DNA of 6,673 bases from Niveispirillum sp. (lineage in GTDB: Bacteria > Pseudomonadota > Alphaproteobacteria > Azospirillales > Azospirillaceae). The position numbers were made by a program, and so were the translations under genes. The notes beneath the pieces are model-generated. The model was not told the DNA's origin, did not search any database, and saw only the letters and a program-made list of their open reading frames with translations. Of this stretch, positions 1-5,243 are shown piece after piece; position 1 is the stretch's first letter; every line of letters starts with the position of its first letter. The DNA is taken from contig JAEMSB010000186.1 of the NCBI GenBank assembly GCA_016463045.1, positions 1,509 to 8,181 on the forward strand, in the 5' to 3' direction.

Positions 1-22
1 GCATAGTTTGCGGGATTAAATC

Positions 23-28
23 AGGGGA
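23..28 (+). promoter_or_regulatory. Ribosome binding site of the 82-residue membrane protein gene
   Basis: AGGGGA lies nine bases before the ATG at 38, a good Shine-Dalgarno match at slightly long spacing. It supports that ATG over the out-of-frame ATG at 30-32, which sits too close to the site. An AT-rich stretch (GATTAAAT, 14-21) just upstream could belong to a promoter -10 region, but the window starts too early to show a -35 element. Confidence 0.5.
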
Positions 29-37
29 AATGCAACC

Positions 38-286
38 ATGGAGAATTACGGTCTGCCACGCCACGATCCTTCCCTGTGGGGTGTCTTCGGCATGTGCACC
101 CTCCTGGCGCCGGTCGCCGGGGCGACGGCGCTTCTGGGCGCCTTGATCGCGGTGGCGCTGGGCCTGCCCAAGGATGCGATGATGGTGTCGGTCTGGGGCT
201 GTATGGCGGTGCTGACCATTCCCGCCTGGGCGTGGCTGTTCCATCTTTATTTGCGCGGCCATTGGCGGCTGCAGATGGAGGGATGA
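38..286 (+). CDS. Hypothetical small membrane protein, two predicted transmembrane segments (82 aa)
   Basis: I do not recognise a family. The 82-residue product has a short polar N-terminus (residues 1-13), a long hydrophobic stretch rich in Ala, Leu and Gly at about 14-43, a brief turn containing PKD (44-46), and a second hydrophobic stretch at about 48-72 rich in Trp and Met. The tail RGHWRLQMEG (73-82) is positively charged. By the positive-inside rule this suggests a hairpin in the inner membrane with both ends in the cytoplasm and the PKD turn outside. There is no signal-peptide cleavage motif and no catalytic motif; single Cys residues lie at 20 and 55, one per helix. The start is supported by AGGGGA nine bases upstream and by GC-rich third codon positions. 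The gene is convergent with smc, so it belongs to a separate transcription unit. Function is unknown. Confidence 0.75.
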   Translation: MENYGLPRHDPSLWGVFGMCTLLAPVAGATALLGALIAVALGLPKDAMMVSVWGCMAVLTIPAWAWLFHLYLRGHWRLQMEG

Positions 287-289
287 AGG

Positions 290-3200
290 TCAGGCATCCA
301 CCATTTCCGCCGCGCGGGCCAGATCGACGCTAACCAGTTGACTGACGCCGCGTTCCATCATGGTCACGCCGAACAGCCGATGCATGCGGGCCATGGTCAG
401 GCGATGGTGGGTGACGATCAGGAAGCGGGTGGCCCCGCTGGCCGCCATTTCCTCCACCATGTCGCAGAAGCGGCCCACATTCGCCTCATCCAGCGGTGCG
501 TCTACCTCGTCCAGCACGCAGATGGGGGCGGGGTTGCACAAGAACACCGCGAACAGCAGCGACAGGGCTGTCAGCGCCTGTTCCCCGCCCGACAGCAGGG
601 ACAGGACCTGGAGCTTCTTGCCCGGTGGGCTGGCATAGATCTCCAGCCCCGCATCAAGCGGATCATCCGATTCGGTTAGTTTCAGATGCGCCGCACCGCC
701 GCCGAACAGCTTGGTGAACAGCCGCTGGAAATGCCCGTCCACCAGATCGAAACTGGCCAGCAGCTTTTCCCGCGCCTCGCGGTTGATGGCGCCGATCCCC
801 TGGCGCAGGCGGGCGATGGCGGCTGTCAGATCGTCACGCTCGCTGGTCAGCTTGGCGGTCTCCGCCTCCATCTCGGCCAGTTCGACCTCGGCGCGCAGGT
901 TGACGGGGCCGATGCGCTCCCGGTCGTCCAGCAGGCGCGACAAGCGCTGTTCCAGCTGTGATGGCGGCGGCATTTCATCATCCGGGTCGATACCGGCGGC
1001 GGACAGAACCTCCCCCGGCTCGCAATCCAGCTTCTCGCGGATACGTTCCACCAGACTGGCCAGGGCGTTCAGCGATTGCGCCACTGCCGCCTCGGCATGG
1101 GCGCGGGCCTCGCGCGCATCGGCAAGGGCGCTTTCCGCCTTGCGCACGGCCTGTTCGGCCTGGGTTTGCGCCGTCTCCGCCGTGGCCAGGGCATCGCCCG
1201 TCTGCCGGCGGCGGCGTTCGGCGGTGGCGATATGGCCACGCAAATTCTCTCGCTCCGCCGCGATTTCCAGCGGGCGTTCGCTCAGGGCTTCCAGCTCCGC
1301 CCGCCCTTCTTCGGCCCGTTCGGTCAGCTCCGACAGGCGGCTGGCTGCCCCCTCGACACGGGCCTTCCAGGACAGTTCCTCGGCCTCCAGGCTGGACAGG
1401 CGGCGGCGGCGCTGTTCGGCGTCACGCTTCACCCGGTCCACAGCGGCTTGTGCCCCCGAAAGATGCCCGCGCTGTTCGGCCAGATGGCCGCGCGCATCGG
1501 CCACCGCCATGCGCGTCAGGGTCGGGTCGGGCAGGTCATCCAGGGCGGCCTGCGCGTCGGCCACCAGCGTTGCCGCCTCGGCCCTGTCGCTGCTCAGCAG
1601 GTCAAGGGACTGCACCATGGCATCGCGCCTGGACCGCGCGGCGGCGGCCTCGCTGACCAGCCGCGACTGGGCGCTGCGGGCCTGATCGACGGCGGTGAAG
1701 GCATGGCGCACGCCCTCGCGGGCTTGCCGGTCGCCGGTCTGGGCCGCCTCCTGCGCGCGCCGGGCCGTCAGGATGGCGGCATCGGCGGTGGCACTGGCTT
1801 CCCCATGGGCCTTGCGCGCAGCGGACAGCTCGGCATCGGCTTGGGTTAGGGCGGTTTCGATCTCGGCCAGCCGGTTGCGCTGGGTCAGGCGGATGGCCGC
1901 TGCCGTGGGCGCACCCGGTGTCGTGGTCAACCCGTCCCAGCGCCAGGCGCCGCCATCGCGGCTGACCAGGATTTGCCCTGGTGACAGGGTGGGGGCCAGC
2001 CGCCGGGCCTCGGCGGCATCGGCCACCAGCCCGATATGCGACAGGCAGCGCGCCATCTCCGCCGGGGCCTTCACCTTTGCCGACAGCGGTTCCACGCCTG
2101 CCGGCAGGGGGGCGGTGATGTCCAGCGGCGGCAGGGTGCGCCAATGCCGGGCCGCCGCCTCGTCCAGCGGGGCCGTCAGATCGTCACCCAATGCTGCGGC
2201 CAGCGCCTGTTCATAGCCGGCGGCTACCGTGACGGCATCGATCAGCGGCGGGAACAGGTCTTCTTCTTCCAAGTTTAGAAGGGCCCGCAAGCCATCGCGT
2301 TCGGCGCGCAGCTGCGTATCCCGCGCCTCTGCCTGTGACAGGGCCATGCGCGCCGCTGTCATGCTGGCCTGCCCGTCGCTGCGCGCCTGTTCCAGGGCGC
2401 TGTCCGCCTCCTGCTTGGCCAGTTCCGCCTGCTCGGCGGCCTCGCGCGCGCACTCCAGCCGTTCCTCGGCCATGGCCAGCGCCTCTGCCGCCGCTTCCAG
2501 GGCGGTATCGTCGCTGATCTGGCTGTCCAGGGTCGCCAATTGAGCCGCCTGCTCCGACAACCGCCTTTCCAGGGTGCCCAGCCGCGCCTGGGCATCGCGC
2601 AGGCGGTTGCCGGCGGCGCCGCGGGCCGCTTCCTCGGCAGCAGATTTTTCCAGGGCGAGGGACAGGTCGCGTTCCCCGACCTCCACTGCGTCGCGGGCTG
2701 TCAGCAGCGCCTCTTCGGCGGCTTCCAGCTCCATCGCCTCCTCGCCCTGCGCGTCCAGCAGGCCAGCCCGTTCCTCGGCCAGACGGGCGGCGGCGCTGTC
2801 GGCATCGGCGGCGAGCGCGCGTTCGCGGGCAAGGTCGGTGGCCAGTTGGGCCAGACGGCGCTGCATGGCGCCATGCGCCTCCTTGACCCGTGCCTCTTCG
2901 GCGTCCAGCTGTTCGCGCGCCACGATCAGGCGCTGAAGCGCGGCACCGGCGGCGGCATCCTCCTGCCGCATGGGGGGCAGGGCCGCTGCCGCCTCATCGC
3001 GGGCGGTGGCGGTGCTGCTGACGGCCAGCATCTGGTCGCGCACGGCGGTATCGGCGGCGGCGTGGCCGTCACGGGCGCGGTCCAGCAGGCGGTTCGCCTC
3101 GTCCCAGCGCTGATGCAGCAGCTGCGCCTCGGCCCGGCGGATATGGTCCTGCACCTGCCGGTAGCGTTGGGCCTGGCGGGCCTGCTTGCGCAGACCCTGC

Positions 3201-3814
3201 AACTGCCCATCCATGGCGGCCAGCACATCCTCCAGCCGCGTCAGGTTGGTTTCCGCCGCACGCAGGCGCAATTCCGCCTCATGCCGCCTCGCATGCAGGC
3301 CGCTGATCCCCGCCGCTTCCTCCAGCAATTGCCGGCGGTCACCGGGCTTGGCGTTGATCAGGGCGCCGACGCGGCCCTGGCTGACCATCGACGGGCTGTT
3401 GGCGCCCGATGAATGGTCAGCGAACAGGATCTGCACGTCGCGGGCGCGCACCAGCTTGCCATTGATGCGGTAATCCGACCCCGACCCGCGTTCCAGCCGG
3501 CGCGTGATCTCCAACTCTTCAGCATCGGTGAAGGGCGGGGGGGCGGTGCGGGCATCGTTGCCCAGCACCATCGTCACCTCACAAATATTGCGGGCGGGAC
3601 GCGTGGCCGTGCCGCCAAAGATGACATCATCCATATCCTCGCCCCGCATGCGCTTGGCCGAGGTTTCCCCCATGGCCCAGCGCAGGGCTTCCAACAGGTT
3701 GGACTTGCCGCAGCCATTGGGGCCGACAACACCCGTCATCCCCGGCTCGATCAGCAGCTCTGTCTGATCGACGAAGGATTTGAAGCCGGAAAGACGGAGT
3801 TTCGTGAAATGCAC
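290..3814 (-). CDS. smc: Chromosome segregation/condensation ATPase SMC
   Basis: Core of the bacterial condensin: dimers with ScpA and ScpB (not in this window) extrude DNA loops and help separate origins. The product has 1174 residues, normal for bacterial SMC. The N-terminal head holds Walker A GPNGCGKS (31-38), the R-loop arginine (R57 in KRMRG) and Q-loop Gln146. The first coiled-coil arm runs from about 165 to 510 and is very rich in Ala, Glu and Arg. The hinge spans about 515-645, and the return arm about 650-1010. The C-terminal head has the signature LSGGEQ (1074-1079), Walker B ending in D1102-E1103, the D-loop APLDEAN and the switch THH (1135-1137). All ATPase residues look intact. 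The start is GTG at 3814: an in-frame TAA lies at 3860-3862, no ATG, GTG or TTG falls between, and HFTKLRLSGFKSF is the usual SMC beginning. No purine-rich ribosome site precedes it, so initiation may be weak. Confidence 0.98.
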   Translation of the reverse strand: MHFTKLRLSGFKSFVDQTELLIEPGMTGVVGPNGCGKSNLLEALRWAMGETSAKRMRGEDMDDVIFGGTATRPARNICEVTMVLGNDARTAPPPFTDAEELEITRRLERGSGSDYRINGKLVRARDVQILFADHSSGANSPSMVSQGRVGALINAKPGDRRQLLEEAAGISGLHARRHEAELRLRAAETNLTRLEDVLAAMDGQLQGLRKQARQAQRYRQVQDHIRRAEAQLLHQRWDEANRLLDRARDGHAAADTAVRDQMLAVSSTATARDEAAAALPPMRQEDAAAGAALQRLIVAREQLDAEEARVKEAHGAMQRRLAQLATDLARERALAADADSAAARLAEERAGLLDAQGEEAMELEAAEEALLTARDAVEVGERDLSLALEKSAAEEAARGAAGNRLRDAQARLGTLERRLSEQAAQLATLDSQISDDTALEAAAEALAMAEERLECAREAAEQAELAKQEADSALEQARSDGQASMTAARMALSQAEARDTQLRAERDGLRALLNLEEEDLFPPLIDAVTVAAGYEQALAAALGDDLTAPLDEAAARHWRTLPPLDITAPLPAGVEPLSAKVKAPAEMARCLSHIGLVADAAEARRLAPTLSPGQILVSRDGGAWRWDGLTTTPGAPTAAAIRLTQRNRLAEIETALTQADAELSAARKAHGEASATADAAILTARRAQEAAQTGDRQAREGVRHAFTAVDQARSAQSRLVSEAAAARSRRDAMVQSLDLLSSDRAEAATLVADAQAALDDLPDPTLTRMAVADARGHLAEQRGHLSGAQAAVDRVKRDAEQRRRRLSSLEAEELSWKARVEGAASRLSELTERAEEGRAELEALSERPLEIAAERENLRGHIATAERRRRQTGDALATAETAQTQAEQAVRKAESALADAREARAHAEAAVAQSLNALASLVERIREKLDCEPGEVLSAAGIDPDDEMPPPSQLEQRLSRLLDDRERIGPVNLRAEVELAEMEAETAKLTSERDDLTAAIARLRQGIGAINREAREKLLASFDLVDGHFQRLFTKLFGGGAAHLKLTESDDPLDAGLEIYASPPGKKLQVLSLLSGGEQALTALSLLFAVFLCNPAPICVLDEVDAPLDEANVGRFCDMVEEMAASGATRFLIVTHHRLTMARMHRLFGVTMMERGVSQLVSVDLARAAEMVDA

Positions 3815-3914
3815 GGGCGGCCGGGGGGTCGGTAACGGGGAAGGGCGCGATGGGTAGGCTTAAGCAGCGGTGCGTTCAAGCCATTTGATGGCAAAGGGGG
3901 GCCTGAGGCCTGGA
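3815..3914. other. 100-base intergenic gap between smc and the DsbA-like genes
   Basis: No gene is visible here. The gap holds a perfect five-base inverted repeat, GCCAT-TTG-ATGGC (3880-3892), too short and without a T-run on the minus strand to be a convincing terminator. The stretch nearest the smc start is mostly C on the minus strand, with a run of six G on the plus strand at 3823-3828. On the minus strand, TTGAAC (3874-3879) resembles a -35 box, but nothing close to TATAAT lies 16-18 bases downstream. The gap is long enough for an smc promoter of its own, though I cannot point to one. Confidence 0.5.
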
Positions 3915-4526
3915 TCAGGGGGCGGGCTTGGCGCCCAGTTTTTCCAACGCAGCGAACAGCTTCGCCTCGCTGGCTTCTTCCACCCGCGCGGCACCGTCAT
4001 TAATAATGAAGGTGGGGGTGCCCATCACCTGATGGCGCTGGCCGGCCTCCTGCTGGCGGCGGATCATGAAATCCTCCACCTGTTTATTGGCCATGCAGGC
4101 TTGGAACTGCGCGGGGCCGACGCCGGCCAGGACACCGATGCGGGCCAAGCCATTCATGAAATCGGCGTTCAGCCATTGCGCCTGCGTCTTGAACAGCACG
4201 TCTGCCAGTTTGGCGTGCTTCTCATCGCCCAGGCAACGGGCCAGCTGGGCCGCGCGCAGGCCGGCGGCATTGTTGGGGATGTCTTTTACCACCAGCCGCA
4301 CCTGCCCATTATCGATGAAGCGGGCCTTCAGCTTTGGCAGGATATCGATGTGGAAATGGGCGCAGTGCGGGCAGGAGAGGGAGGCATATTCCACCACCGT
4401 GATGGGGGCCTTCTCACTGCCATAGGTGATGTCTGCAAAAGTGGGAACGGTCGCCGCGCCCTGACCCAGGGCCGGCATCGACAGTGACATCAGGCCGGCC
4501 AGGATCAGGAAGCGCCGCCCCCACAT
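3915..4526 (-). CDS. Exported DsbA-family thiol-disulfide protein, CPHC active site (paralogue 2)
   Basis: A 203-residue thioredoxin-fold protein of the DsbA/BdbD type, expected to form or exchange disulfides in periplasmic proteins. The N-terminus MWGRRFLILAGLMSLSMPALG is a signal peptide. RRFLI fits the minimal twin-arginine pattern, but the n-region is only three residues, so Sec export is also possible. The mature domain has ADITYG and TVVEYASLS strands, active site CPHC (C52, C55), a helical insertion, and the cis-proline loop GTPTF (P171). A second cysteine pair, C98 and C144, lies in the inserted helical region. The paralogue upstream shares all four cysteines at the same spacing. After the cis-Pro strand the usual Asn-Gly turn is replaced by NDGAARVEEA, so the C-terminal edge has diverged. 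The start is fixed: an in-frame TAA, the stop of the preceding gene, lies one codon before the ATG. AAGG about nine bases back may serve as a weak ribosome site, and coupling to the upstream gene is likely. Confidence 0.9.
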   Translation of the reverse strand: MWGRRFLILAGLMSLSMPALGQGAATVPTFADITYGSEKAPITVVEYASLSCPHCAHFHIDILPKLKARFIDNGQVRLVVKDIPNNAAGLRAAQLARCLGDEKHAKLADVLFKTQAQWLNADFMNGLARIGVLAGVGPAQFQACMANKQVEDFMIRRQQEAGQRHQVMGTPTFIINDGAARVEEASEAKLFAALEKLGAKPAP

Positions 4527-4529
4527 GAC

Positions 4530-5243
4530 TTACGACGCCTTGCGCTTGGCGCCGGCCTTGACCACGGCGTCGGTCAACTGGTCCAGATAGGCACCGGCAA
4601 TGACATATTCGCCATTCACGATGAAGGTCGGTGTGGAATTGACCTGATGTTCCTGCTGGGCCGTGTACTGGCTCTTGATGATGAAATCTTCCAGCGGCTT
4701 GGTCGCCATGCAGGCATCGAACTGCGCCTGCGACACGCCGGCCAGTTTGCCGATATTGGCAAGGTTGGCCAGGAAGTTCTGGTTCAGCCAGGTGGCCTGG
4801 CTGTTGAAGATGGCGGTCTTCAACGCCTGGGTCTTGGTCCCGCCGGCGCAGCGCATCAGCATATGGGCGCGCAGGCCCGGACCGTTCAGCGGGTAGTCGC
4901 GGAAGATGAACTTCACTTCGCCCGTGTCGATGAATTCCTTCTTGAAGGTCGGGAACATCTCCTTCTCGAAATGCGCGCAGTGCGAGCAGGCTAGCGAGGC
5001 ATATTCGACCACCGTCACCTTGGCGTTCGGATTGCCATAGACGATGTCCGCCGTCGCGGCCTTCACGTCGATGGCGGGGGCTGCCTGACCCAGCGCGGGC
5101 AGGGCAGGCGCCAGGGACAGGGCGGCACCGGCGGCCAGGATGTGGCGACGGGAAAAGTCAGAACCGCTCACGGATGTGATCTCCACCAGGGGAATGTTTG
5201 CGCCGACGATAGGGGATGATGATGGCGGCGGCAAGGCGCTCAC
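4530..5243 (-). CDS. Tat-exported DsbA-family thiol-disulfide protein, CSHC active site (paralogue 1)
   Basis: A thioredoxin-fold DsbA-like protein, 237 residues from the outermost GTG. A twin-arginine signal, SRRHIL (31-36), is followed by a hydrophobic Ala/Leu stretch and probable cleavage near LGQAAPA (51-57), so the protein is periplasmic. The domain shows VTVVEYASLACSHC with redox cysteines C86 and C89, a helical insertion, and cis-Pro loop STPTF (P205) followed by IVNG. A second pair, C132 and C178, probably forms a structural or auxiliary disulfide. Thioredoxin_4/DsbA-type oxidase, isomerase or reductase activity is inferred; the dipeptide Ser-His is less usual than Pro-His. The start is ambiguous. 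GTG at 5243 has GGAGG seven bases upstream and overlaps the preceding stop as GTGA. GTG at 5171 (213 aa) has GGTGGAG and leaves a compact Tat signal starting MSGSDFSRR. The 24 extra residues use several A/T-ending codons that are rare in the neighbours, which favours the inner start. Confidence 0.92.
   Translation of the reverse strand: MSALPPPSSSPIVGANIPLVEITSVSGSDFSRRHILAAGAALSLAPALPALGQAAPAIDVKAATADIVYGNPNAKVTVVEYASLACSHCAHFEKEMFPTFKKEFIDTGEVKFIFRDYPLNGPGLRAHMLMRCAGGTKTQALKTAIFNSQATWLNQNFLANLANIGKLAGVSQAQFDACMATKPLEDFIIKSQYTAQQEHQVNSTPTFIVNGEYVIAGAYLDQLTDAVVKAGAKRKAS
5181..5187 (-). promoter_or_regulatory. Candidate ribosome binding site for the inner GTG start of DsbA-like paralogue 1
   Basis: On the minus strand GGTGGAG stands nine bases before the GTG at 5171-5169. 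That start would give MSGSDFSRRHIL, a conventional short n-region for a twin-arginine signal peptide. The site competes with the outer one at 5251-5255. Confidence 0.45.
5206..5234 (-). promoter_or_regulatory. Candidate sigma-70-type promoter for the DsbA-like pair
   Basis: On the minus strand TTGCCG (5229-5234) and TATCGT (5206-5211) are separated by exactly 17 bases, each matching four of six consensus positions. A transcript starting just downstream would have a short leader carrying the GGTGGAG site and the inner GTG at 5171. If the outer GTG is used instead, this stretch is coding. Matches of this quality occur by chance, so the call is tentative. Confidence 0.25.

Noticed and set aside
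711..1685. Plus-strand open frame of 324 codons inside smc
   Set aside because: The product is Ser/Arg/Ala low-complexity sequence, the antisense reading of the Ala/Glu/Arg-rich SMC coiled coil.
3850..3879. Promoter for smc starting from TTGAAC on the minus strand
   Set aside because: The best element 17 bases downstream (TACCCA) matches only two of six -10 positions.
3880..3892. Inverted repeat GCCAT-TTG-ATGGC as a terminator or operator
   Set aside because: The five-base stem with a three-base loop is weak, lacks a T-run on the minus strand, and is likely enough by chance.
3870..4487. Plus-strand open frame of 205 codons opposite DsbA-like paralogue 2
   Set aside because: It is antisense to a well-supported gene, with no plausible domain. 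Its frame follows from the codon bias of the real gene.
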